Source of the DNA: Chondrosia reniformis
Taxonomy: Eukaryota > Porifera > Demospongiae > Chondrillida > Chondrillidae
DNA: 64,000 nt
NCBI GenBank assembly: GCA_947172415.1
Contig: OX359198.1
Span: 5,363,401 to 5,427,400 of the forward strand
Direction of reading: 5' to 3'
Within the stretch, counting starts at the first letter, position 1. The number at the start of each line of letters is the position of its first letter. The notes under the pieces are model-generated. The model saw nothing but the letters and a program-made list of their open reading frames with translations. It had not been told where the DNA came from and ran no database searches. This document shows positions 11,318 to 23,700 of the stretch, one piece after another. A program made the translations under genes and the position numbers.

Positions 11318-11754
11318 TTTTTCTAACGCCTACGCAATGGGATCATTAATTAGTTTACCAACAAACACTGGACTAGGTATAGGTTAACGGACATCACATG
11401 CATACTCTAAACCATCATTCCTTAGACACAACATCCATTCTAGAGTAAAAGGCCAGGGGAATAAAGCATCTTCTCTCTTCTTTTTATTCTTCTCCCCTTC
11501 TTATTGTAGGTACCTGTGTTTGTTCTGTAGATGTACTTTTAAATATGGTATAATTTATGTATCTTGTATACAGCATGCTATAGTGTATATATATAATAAT
11601 GGGTTTTACACAAACACACAGAGGGAGATATTTTCACTGCCTCACATGCTGCATCTACGGTACAGAAGGGGAAATTGTTGAATGAGTTGTACTTCCGGAA
11701 AGTGATTGCAACTCACGTGATGATATTTAAGGAGGGTGGGGCAGAGAAGAAGGC
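11318..11754. promoter_or_regulatory. Divergent intergenic region between MICU1 and the first ankyrin gene
   Basis: 437 bp separates the two start codons, which point away from each other. From about 11661 the sequence matches the region just upstream of the other two ankyrin genes (31240-31337 and 41915-42011), including GAGTTGTACTTCCGGAAAGT and GGGGCAGAGAAGAAGGC before the ATG. The latter is probably 5'UTR or core promoter. CCGGAAGT-like motifs resemble ETS sites. No TATA box is obvious next to the gene. Confidence 0.45.
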
Positions 11755-14700
11755 ATGTCTCTCAGTAAAGCTTGTGCTAAAGGAGATTTGGAAAAGGTAA
11801 CACAACTTATTAAAGAAGGCTGTAACATTGAAGAACAAGTAAAGTATTCGCACCGTGAATGGAAGGTAACTGATAAACCTGTTCGGAAATGTACGCCGCT
11901 TATTATCGCGTCCTCCGAAGGACACCTCGCTATCGTACGACAGCTTATTAGCGCTGGAGCGAACGTACACACGAAAGACGGTTGTCCGGGAAGGCGACGG
12001 ACCGCTTTACACTATGCATGTCAAAGGGGGTATCTTAGCATAGCTGTAATCTTACTAGACAATGGCAGTAGACCGAATGAACCAGACGATTACGGTCAGC
12101 AGACTCCCTTAATGTGTGCGATTGCTTTTGGGCACGAAGACATTGCGTTAGAACTCATTTCCAGACTGAGCGGAGATGATGTTGGTGTAAAGGACAGCGA
12201 AGGCCATTCAGCTGTTTATTACGCACACAGAAAGACCTTCAGTAAATGTATAGAATTATTACTAAGCAAGATGGCCCAAGGTGATGAAAAAGATAGAGAA
12301 GTGATTGATGCTAGAGCGTTTGTTGAGGATTACAAGGTGAAAATCCTTTGTAGAGCTTGCAAAGAAGGAGATTTGGATAAAGTGAAACTGCTCATCAGAG
12401 AAGGCTATGATATAGAAGAACAGGTGGAGTACGTGCATCAACGTTTCTTTACTGACAGGCACACCTTACAAAAGTGTACTCCTATTACAATAGCATCCTC
12501 TGAAGGCCATATTCATATTGTAAGAGAGCTTCTTAGGGCTGGAGCAAGCATGCATAACAAAGTTTCAGATAGGCAAAGTGCCCTTGATGAAGCAGATGAT
12601 TATGACAACGTGACTCCATTAATCCTTGCTGCTCTCTTTGGACATGAAGAAGTTGTATCGGAACTTCTTCAAAGAGGGGCAGATATTCATGCAAAGAGTA
12701 GGAGAGATGGCCGCACTGCTCTTGATAGTGCTTGTGAAAAGGGACACCTGAAATGTGCTCAGTTGTTACTAGATTCTGGAAGTAGGATAAATGAAGCAGA
12801 TGATTATGACAACTGGACTCCATTAATCCTTGCTGCTCTCTTTGGACATGAAGAAGTTGTATCGGAACTTCTTAAAAGAAGAGCAGATATCCATGTAAAG
12901 AGTAAGAAACATGGCCGCACTGCTCTTCATATTGCTTGTAAAAAGGGGCATCTGAAATGTGCTCAGTTGTTACTAGATGCTGGAAGTAGGCTGAATGAAG
13001 CAGATGATTATGACAACTTGACTCCATTAATCCTTGCTGGTCGCTTTGGACATGAAGACATTTTATCAGAATTTTTTCAAAGAAGAGCAGATATCCATGT
13101 AAAGAGTAAGAAACATGGGCGCACTGCTCTTCATAATGCTTGCAAAAAGGGACATCTGAAATGTGCTCAGTTGTTACTAGATGCTGGAAGTAGGCTGAAT
13201 GAAGCAGATGATTATAACAACTTGACTCCATTAATCCTTGCTACTCTCTTTGGACATAAAGAAGTTGTATTAGAACTTCTTCAAAGAAGAGCAGATATCC
13301 ATGTGAAGAGTAAGGAACAAGGCCGCACTGCTCTTCATAATGCTTGTGAAACTGGACACCTGAAATGTGCTCAGTTGTTACTAGATGCTGGAAGTAGGCT
13401 GAATGAAGCAGATGATTATGACAAATTGACTCCATTAATCCTTGCTGCTCTCTTTGGACATAAAGAAGTTGTATCAGAACTTCTTAAAAGAGGGGCGGAT
13501 ATCCATGTGAAGAGTAAGGAACAAGGCCGCACTGCTCTTCATAATGCTTGTGAAACTGGACACCTGAAATGTGCTCAGTTGTTACTGGATGCTGGAAGTA
13601 GGCTGAATGAAGCAGATAATTATGACAAATTGACTCCATTAATCCTTGCTGCTCTTTTTGGACATGAAGAAGTTGTATCGGAACTTCTTCAAGAAGGGGC
13701 GGATATCCATGTGAAGAGTAAAGAACAAGGCCGCACTGCTCTTCATAATGCTTGTGAAACTGGACACCTGAAATGTGCTCAGTTGTTACTAGATGCTGGA
13801 AGTAGGCTGAATGAAGCAGATGAATATGACAACTTGACTCCATTAATCCTTGCTGCTCTCTTTGGACATGAAGAAGTTGTATCAGAACTTCTTCAAAGAG
13901 GGGCAGATATCCATGTGAAGAGTAAGGAACATGGTCGCACTGCTTTTCATAATGCTTGTGAAAAGGGACACCTGAAATGTGCTCAGTTGTTACTAGTTGC
14001 TGGAAGTAGGCTGAATGAAGCAGATGATTATGACAACTTGACTCCATTAATCCTTGCTGCTCGCTTTGGACATGAAGAAGTTGTATCAGAACTTCTTCAA
14101 AGAGGGGCAGATATCCATGTGAAGAGTAAGGAACAAGGCCGCACTGCTATTCATAATGCTTGTGAAACTGGACACCTGAAATGTGCTCAGTTGTTACTAG
14201 ATGCTGGAAGTAGGCTGAATGAAGCAGATGAATATGACAACTTGACTCCATTAATCCTTGCTGCTCTCTTTGGACATGAAGAAGTTGTATCAGAACTTCT
14301 TCAAAGAGGGGCTGATATCCATATGAAGGGTAAGGAACATGGCCGCACTGCTCTTCATATTGCTTGTGAAAAGGGACATCTGAAATGTGCTCAGTTGTTA
14401 CTAGATGCAGGGAGTAGGCTGAATGAAGCAGATGATTATGACAACTTGACTCCATTAATCCTTGCTGGTCTCTTTGGACATGAAGACATTTTATCAGAAT
14501 TTCTTCAAAGAAGAGCAGATATCAATGTAAAGAGTAAGAAACATGGGCGCACTGCTCTTCATAATGCTTGCAAAAAGGGGCATCTGAAATGTGCTCAGTT
14601 GTTACTAGATGCTGGAAGTAGGCTGAATGAAGCAGATGATTTTAACAACTTGACTCCATTAATCCTTGCTGCTCTCTTTGGACATAAAGAAGTTGTATTA

Positions 14701-17700
14701 GAACTTCTTCAAAGAGGGGCAGATATCCATGTGAAGAGTAAGGAACAAGGCCGCACTGCTCTTCATAATGCTTGTGAAACTGGACACCTGAAATGTGCTC
14801 AGTTGTTACTAGATGCTGGAAGTAGGCTGAATGAAGCAGATGATTATGACAAATTGACTCCATTAATCCTTGCTGCTCTCTTTGGACATGAAGAAGTTGT
14901 ATCAAAACTTCTTCAAAGAGGGGCGGATATCCATGTGAAGAGTAAGGAACAAGGCCGCACTGCTCTTCATAATGCTTGTGAAACTGGACACCTGAAATGT
15001 GCTCAGTTGTTACTAGATGGTGAAAGTAGGCTGAATGAAGCAGATGAATATGACAACTTGACTCCATTAATCCTTGCTGCTCTCTTTGGACATGAAGAAG
15101 TTGTATCAGAACTTCTTCAAAGAGGGGCAGATATCCATGTGAAGAGTAAGGAACATGGCCGCACTGCTTTTCATAATGCTTCTGAAAAGGGACACCTGAA
15201 ATGTGCTCAGTTGCTACTAGTTGCTGGAAGTAGGCTGAATGAAGCAGATGATTATGACAACTTGACTCCATTAATCCTTGCTGCTCGCTTTGGACATGAA
15301 GAAGTTGTATCAGAACTTCTTCAAAGAGGGGCTGATATCCATATTAAGGGTAAGGAACATGGCCGCACTGCTCTTCATATTGCTTGTGAAAAGGGACATC
15401 TGAAATGTGCTCAGTTGTTACTAGATGCTGGAAGTAGGCTGAAGGAAGGAGATGATTATGACAACTTGACTCCGTTAATACTTGCTGCTCACTTTGGACA
15501 TGAAGAAGTCGTATCAGAACTTCTTCAAAGAGGGGCAGATATCCATGTGAAGAGTAAGAAAGATGGCTGCAATGCTCTTCATAATGTTTGTGAAACTGGA
15601 CATCTGAAATGTGCTCAGTTGTTACTAGATGCTGGAAGTAGGCTGAATGAAGGAGATGATTATGACAACTGGACTCCATTAATCCTTGCTGCTCGCTTTG
15701 GACATGAAGAAGTTGTATCAGAACTTCTTCAAAGAAGAGCAGATATCCATGTAAAGAGTAAGAAATATGGCCACACTGCTCTTCATAATGCTTGTGAAAC
15801 TGGACACCTGAAATGTGCTCAGTTGTTACTAGATGCTGGAAGTAGGCTGAATGAAGCAGATGATTATTACAACTTTACTCCATTAATACTTGCTGCTCGC
15901 TTTGGACATGAAGAAGTTGAATCAGAACTTCTTCAAAGAGGGGCAGATGTCTATGTGAAGAGTAAGGAACATAGCCGCACTGCTCTTCATATTGCTTGTG
16001 AAAAGGGGCACCTGAAATGTGCTCAGTTGTTGCTAGATGCTGGAAGTAGGCTGAATGAAGCAGATGATTATTACAACTTGACTCCATTAATCCTTGCTGC
16101 TCGCTTTGGACATGAAGAAGTTGTATCAGAACTTCTTCAAAGAAGAGCAGATATCCATGTAAAGAGTAAAAAACATGGCCGCACTGCTCTTCATAATGCT
16201 TGTGAAAAGGGACACCTGAAATGTGCTCAGTTGTTACTAGATGCTGGAAGTAGGCTGAATGAAGCAGATGATTATGACAACTGGACTCCATTAATCTTTG
16301 CTGCTCGCTTTGGACATGAAGAAGTTGTATCAGAACTTCTTCAAAGAAGAACAGATATCCATGTAAAGAGTAAGAAACATGGCCACACTGCTCTTCATAA
16401 TGCTTGTGAAACTGGACACCTGAAATGTTCTCAGTTGCTACTGGATGCTGGAAGTAGGCTGAATGAAGCAGATGATTATGACAACTGGACTCCATTAATC
16501 TTTGCTGCTCACTTTGGACATGAAGAAGTTGTATCAGAACTTCTTCAAAGAAGAGCAGATGTCTATGTGAAGAGTAAGAAACATGGCCGCACTGCTCTTC
16601 ATAATGCTTGTGAAACTGGACACCTGAAATGTGCTCAGTTGTTACTAGATGCTGGAAGTAGGCTGAATGAAGCAGATGATTATGACAACTGGACTCCATT
16701 AATCCTTGCTGCTCGCTTTGGACATGGAGAAGTTGTATCAGGACTTCTTCAAAGAGGGGCAGATGTCTATGTGAAGAGTAAGGAACATGGCCGCACTGCT
16801 CTTCATAATGCTTGTGAAACTGGCCATGGACACCTGAAATGTGCTCAGTTGTTACTAGATGCTGGAAGTAGGCTGAATGAAGCAGATGATTATGACAACT
16901 TGACTCCATTAATCCTTGCTGCTCTCTTTGGACATGAAGAAGTTGTATCAGAACTTCTTAAAAGAGGGGCAGATGTCTATGTGAAGAGTAAGGAATATGG
17001 CCGCACTGCTCTTCATATTGCTTGTGAAACTGGACACCTGAAATGTGCTCAGTTGTTACTAGATGCTGGATGTAGGCTGAATGAAGGAGATGATTATGAC
17101 AACTTGACTCCATTAATCCTTGCTGCTCTCTTTGGACATGAAGAAGTTGTATCAGAACTTCTTCAAAGAAGAGCAGATATCCATGTAAAGAGTAAAACAT
17201 ATGGCCGCACTGCTCTTCATAATGCTTGTGAAAAGGGACACCTGAAATGTGCTCAGTTGTTACTAGATGCTGGAAGTAGGCTAAATGAAGCAAATGATTA
17301 TTACAACTTGACTCCATTAATCCTTGCTGTTCGCTTTGGACATGAAGAAGTTGAATCAGAACTTCTTCAAAGAGGGGCAGATGTCCATGTGAAGAGTAAG
17401 AAAGATGGCCGCACTGCTCTTCATATTGCTTGTGATAAGGGACACCTGAAATGTGTTCAGTTGTTACTAGATGCTGGAAGTAGACTGAATGAAGCAGATG
17501 ATTATGACAACTGGACTCCATTAATCCTTGCTGCTTGCTTTGGACATGAAGAAGTTGTATCAGAAGTTCTTCAAAGAAGAGCAGATGTCTATGTGAAGAG
17601 TAAGAAACATGGCCGCACTGCTCTTCATAATGCTTGTGAAACTGGACACCTGAAATGTGCTCAGTTGTTACTAGATGCTGGAAGTAGGCTGAATGAAGCA

Positions 17701-20700
17701 GATGATTATGACAACTGGACTCCATTAATCCTTGCTGCTCGCTTTGGACATGGAGAAGTTGTATCAGGACTTCTTCAAAGAGGGGCAGATGTCTATGTGA
17801 AGAGTAAGGAACATGGCCGCACTGCTCTTCATAATGCTTGTGAAACTGGACACCTGAAATGTGCTCAGTTGTTACTAGATGCTGGAAGTAGGCTGAATGA
17901 AGCAGATGATTATGACAACTTGACTCCATTAATCCTTGCTGCTCTCTTTGGACATGAAGAAGTTGTATCAGAACTTCTTAAAAGAGGGGCAGATGTCTAT
18001 GTGAAGAGTAAGGAATATGGCCGCACTGCTCTTCATATTGCTTGTGAAACTGGACACCTGAAATGTGCTCAGTTGTTACTAGATGCTGGATGTAGGCTGA
18101 ATGAAGGAGATGATTATGACAACTTGACTCCATTAATCCTTGCTGCTCTCTTTGGACATGAAGAAGTTGTATCAGAACTTCTTCAAAGAAGAGCAGATAT
18201 CCATGTAAAGAGTAAAACATATGGCCGCACTGCTCTTCATAATGCTTGTGAAAAGGGACACCTGAAATGTGCTCAGTTGTTACTAGATGCTGGAAGTAGG
18301 CTAAATGAAGCAAATGATTATTACAACTTGACTCCATTAATCCTTGCTGTTCGCTTTGGACATGAAGAAGTTGAATCAGAACTTCTTCAAAGAGGGGCAG
18401 ATGTCCATGTGAAGAGTAAGAAAGATGGCCGCACTGCTCTTCATATTGCTTGTGATAAGGGACACCTGAAATGTGTTCAGTTGTTACTAGATGCTGGAAG
18501 TAGACTGAATGAAGCAGATGATTATGACAACTGGACTCCATTAATCCTTGCTGCTTGCTTTGGACATGAAGAAGTTGTATCAGAAGTTCTTCAAAGAGGA
18601 GCAGATATCAATGTGAAGAGTAAGAAAGATGGCCGCACTGCTCTTCATATAGCTTGTGATAAGGGACACCTGAAATGTGTTCAGTTGTTACTAGATGCTG
18701 GAAGTAGGCTAAATGAAGCAGATGATTATGACAAATGGACTCCATTAATCCTTGCTTCTCGCTTTGGACATGAAGAAGTTGTATCAGAACTTCTTCAAAG
18801 AGGGGCTTATTTCTATGTGAAGAGTAAGGACCATGGCCGCACTGCTCTTCATAATGCTTGTGAAACTGGACACCTGAAATGTGCTCAGTTGTTACTAGAT
18901 GCTGGAAGTAAGCTGAATGAAGCAGATGATTATGACAAATGGACTCCATTAATCCTTGCTACTCACTTTGGACATGAAGAAGTTGTATCAGAACTTCTTC
19001 AAAGAAGACCAGATATCCATGTAAAGAGTAAAAAATATGGCCGCACTGCTCTTCATAATGCTTGTGAAAAGGGACACCTGAAATGTGCTCAGTTGTTACT
19101 AGATGCTGGAAGTAGGCTGAATGAAGCAGATGATTATTACAACCTGACTCCATTAATCCTTGCTGTTCGCTTTGGACATGAAGAAGTTGAATCAGAACTT
19201 CTTCAAAGAGGGGCAGATGTCCATGTGAAGAGTAAGAAAGATGGCCGCACTGCTCTTCATATTGCTTGTGATAAGGGACACCTGAAATGTGTTCAGTTGT
19301 TACTAGATGCTGGAAGTAGGCTAAATGAAGCAGATGATTATGACAACTGGACTCCATTAATCCTTGCTGCTCTCTTTGGACATGAAGAAGTTGTATCAGA
19401 AGTTCTTCAAAGAGGAGCAGATATCCATGTGAAGAGTAAGAAAGATGGCCGCACTGCTCTTCATATTGCTTGTGATAAGGGACACTTGAAATGTGTTCAG
19501 TTGTTACTAGATGCTGGAAGTAGGCTAAATGAAGCAGATGATTATGACAACTGGACTCCATTATACCTTGCTGCTCTCTTTGGATATGAAGAAGTTGTAT
19601 CAGAACTTCTTCAAAGAGGGGCAGATATCCATGTGAAGAGTAAGAAAGATGGCCGCACTGCTCTTCATATTGCTTGTAAAAAGGGACACCTGAAGTTTGC
19701 TCAGTTGTTACTAGATGCTGGAAGTAGGCTGAATGAAGCAGATGATTATGACAACTTGACTCCATTAATCCTTGCTGCTCGCTTTGGACATGAAGTAGTT
19801 GTATCAGAACTTCTTGAAAGAAGAGCAGATGTCCATGTGAAGAGTAAGAAACGTGGCCGCACTGCTCTTCATAATGCTTGTGAAACTGGACACCTGAAAT
19901 GTGCTCAGTTGTTACTAGATGCAGGAAGTAGGCTGAATGAAGCAGATGATTATGATAACTTGACTCCATTAATCTTTGCTGCTCGCTTTGGACATGAAGA
20001 AGTTGTATCAGAACTTCTTCAAAGAGGGGCAGAGGTCTATGTGAAGAGTAAGGAACATGTCCGCACTGCTCTTCATAATGCTTGTGAAACTGGACACCTG
20101 AAATGTGCTCAATTGTTACTAGATGCTGGAAGTAGGCTGAATGAAGCAGATGATTATGACAACTGGACTCCATTAATCCTTGCTGCTCGCTTTGGACATG
20201 AAGAGGTTGTATCAGCACTTCTTCAAAGAAGAGCAGATATCCATGTGAAGAGTAAGAAAGATGGCCGCACTGCTCTTCATAATGCTTGTGAAACTGGACA
20301 CCTGAAATGTGCTCAGTTGTTACTAGATGCTGGAAGTAAGCTGAATGAAGCCGATGATTATGACAACTGGACTCCATTAATCTTTGCTGCTCACTTTGGA
20401 CATGAAGAAGTTGTATTAGAACTTCTTCAAAGAAGAGCAGATGTCTATGTAAAGAGTAAGGAACGTGGCCGCACTGCTCTTCATAATGCTTGTGAAACTG
20501 GACACCTGAAATGTGCTCAGTTGTTACTAGATGCTGGAAGTAGGCTGAAAGAAGCAGATGATTTTAACAACTTGACTCCATTAATCCTTGCTGCTCGCTT
20601 TGGACAGGAAGAAGTTGTATCAGAACTTCTTAAAAGAGGGGCAGATGTCTATGTGAAGAGTAAGGAACATGGCCGCACTGCTCTTCATAATGCTTGTGAA

Positions 20701-23700
20701 ACTGGACACCTGAAATGTGCTCAATTGTTACTAGATGCTGGAAGTAGTCTGAATGAAGCAGATGATTATGACAAATTGACTCCATTAATCCTTGCTGCTC
20801 GCTTTGGACATGAAGAAGTTGTATCGGAACTTCTTCAAAGAGGGGCAGATGTCTATGTAAAGAGTAAGGAACAAGGCCGCACTGCTCTTCATAATGCTTG
20901 TGAAACTGGACACCTGAAATGTGCTCAGTTGTTACTAGATGCTGGAAGTAGGCTGAATGAAGCAGATGATTATGATGACTTGACTCCATTAATCCTTGCT
21001 GCTCGCTTTGGACATGGAGAAGTTGTATCAGCACTTCTTCAAAGAAGAACAGATATCCATGTAAAGAGTAAAAAACATGGCCGCGCTGCTCTTCACAATG
21101 CTTGTGAAACTGGACACCTGAAATGTGCTCAGTTGTTACTAGATGCTGGAAGTAGGCTGAATGAAGCAGATGATTATGACAAATTGACTCCATTAATCCT
21201 TGCTGCTCGCTTTGGACATGAAGAAGTTGAATCAGAACTTCTTCAAAGAGGGGCAGATGTCTATGTAAAGAGTAAGGAACAAGGCCGCACTGCTCTTCAT
21301 AATGCTTGTGAAACTGGACACCTGAAATGTGCTCAGTTGTTACTAGATGCTGGAAGTAGGCTGAATGAAGCAGATGATTATGACAACTTGACTCCATTAA
21401 TCCTTGCTGCTCGCTTTGGACATGAAGAAGTTGTATCAGAACTTCTTCAAAGAGGGGCAGATATCCATGTAAAGAGTAAGAAACATGGCCGCACTGCTCT
21501 TCATAATGCTTGTGAAAAAGGACACCTGAAATGTGCTCAGTTATTACTAGATGCTGGAAGTAGGCTGAATGAAGCAGATAATTATGACAACTTGACTCCA
21601 TTAATCCTTGCTGCTCGCTTTGGACATGAAGAAGTTGTATCAGAACTTCTTCAAAGAGGGGCAGATATCCATGTAAAGAGTAAGAAACATGGCCGCACTG
21701 CTCTTCATAATGCTTGTGAAAAAGGACACCTGAAATGTGCTCAGTTATTACTAGATGCTGGAAGTAGGCTGAATGAAGCAGATAATTATGACAACTTGAC
21801 TCCATTAATCCTTGCTGCTCGCTTTGGACATGAAGAAGTTGTATCAGAACTTCTTCAAAGAGGGGCAGATATCCGTGTGAAAGATGGCCGCACTGCTCTT
21901 CATATTGCTTGTGAAACTGGAGACCTGAAATGTGTTCAGTTGTTACTAGATGCTGTAAGTAGGCTGAATGAAGCGGATGATTATGACTACTTGACTCCAT
22001 TAATCCTTACTGCTCGCTTCGGACAAGAAAAAATTGAATCAGAACTTCTTCAAAGAGGGGTAATTGTCCATGTAAAGAGTAAGAAAGATGGCCGTACTGC
22101 TCTTCATATTGCTTGTGAAAAGGGACACCTGAAATGTGCTCAGTTGTTACTAGATACTGGAAGTAGACTGAATGAAGCAGATGATTTTGACAACTTGACT
22201 CCATTAATCCTTGCTGCTCGCTTTGGACATGAAGAAGTTGCATCAGAACTTCTTCAAAGAGGGGCAGATGTCCATGTGAAGAGTAAGGAACATGGCCTCA
22301 CTGCTCTTCATAGTGCTTGTGAAAAGGGACATCTGAAATGTTGTCAGTTGTTACTAGATGCTGGAAGTAGGCTGAATGAACCAGATGAATATGGTAATAC
22401 TCCACTACACCTTCTCTTCAGCAGTAATGACACAGTGCTGTGGTTAATCAAAAGAGGATGCAATGTTTCGGTCAAGAATAAGAGAGGACTTTCTCCTTTG
22501 GATGTAGTAGCTGGAAATATTCCACTTGGAACATCATTGGAAAATGTTAAAAGATACTATGATCCTAAAATGAGAACATTAATAAGAGCTGGGTGCAGTC
22601 TGACACTAAGTACTGTTCATGTTCGTGTGAAACAGATGGTGAAGGATGAGGCTATAAGCTTTAGGAAGATTGTATGTGTTATTGGACATGCTCGTAGTGG
22701 AAAGAGTACATTAATAGCTGCATTGAGGAATGAAGGTACATCAACCTTTGGAAAAATGATTAAAAGATTGCAAAAAGTTGCTAATATAACTGAAAGAACA
22801 GCTGGGATAGAACCAGTTTCATTTAAAAGTCAAAAGTATGGAGAAGTGATATTCTTTGACTTTGCAGGTCAGCATGACTACCATGGACCGCACCAGACCT
22901 TCCTTGAAGCTCTAGTAAAGAGACCGGGAATCACTTTGACTGTCCTTCTCCTTGTGAAGGCAACAGAAGAAGAAGAAGTTATGTTACAACAGATGACACG
23001 ATGGCTCCAGCCACTTTCATGGATCGTCCCATCTTCATGCTTTATTCAGGTGACAGTAGTTGGGAGCTTTGCTGATCAAGTGAAGGACTTTCAAGAGGCC
23101 AAAGAAAAGATTAGAAGATGTTGCCAGTCTGTGTTTAAAGGAGATATTCTTAATATTCAAAATATTGTTTTCACTGATTCAGTACTTCTTGATTGTCGTT
23201 GGATTCACTCTGATGGCATTGAGGAAATAAGTAAGTTTTTTCAACAGTCACAAGTTACTGCTTCCTTTCACACACCATCAGAGGACAAACCATATAATGT
23301 TCATTGGGTGTTACATCACCTAAGAGAAGTCAATCACTCCGCTTTGTCTACTGACCAATTTTCACAATGGTTAAATTTAAGGATGTTACATCCACACCTT
23401 TCTGAGAGTGATATCCTCTCACTGTGTAAGGATCTCTCTTCCACAGGACATGTACTGTTTATGGAACAGAAGCAAGATCCAAGAAAGGGTTGGCTAATTC
23501 TACAACTTGAACAGATCCTTCACAGAGTATATGGAACTGTCTTTAATGAAATAGCTCCAAATATATGTAACAGGCTTGGGCTTGTACATGTTGACCAGAT
23601 AACAAAATTATTTCCAGAATTTGAACAAGATCTCATTGTGTCACTCTTAACTAGTATGGACTTTTGTCACGAGGTTGATCCTCTCCTATTCCTAAGTGGA

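Noticed and set aside
12533..22243. Many long antisense frames (up to 472 codons) across the ankyrin array
   Set aside because: They repeat with the same 204-bp period and mirror the sense codons. Sense translation has clear ankyrin homology; antisense has none.
22600..23300. NLR-type NACHT domain in the ankyrin genes
   Set aside because: The order P-loop, TAGIE, DFAGQ and VGSFAD, followed by COR-like sequence, fits Roc and not NACHT, which has its own Walker B and sensor motifs.
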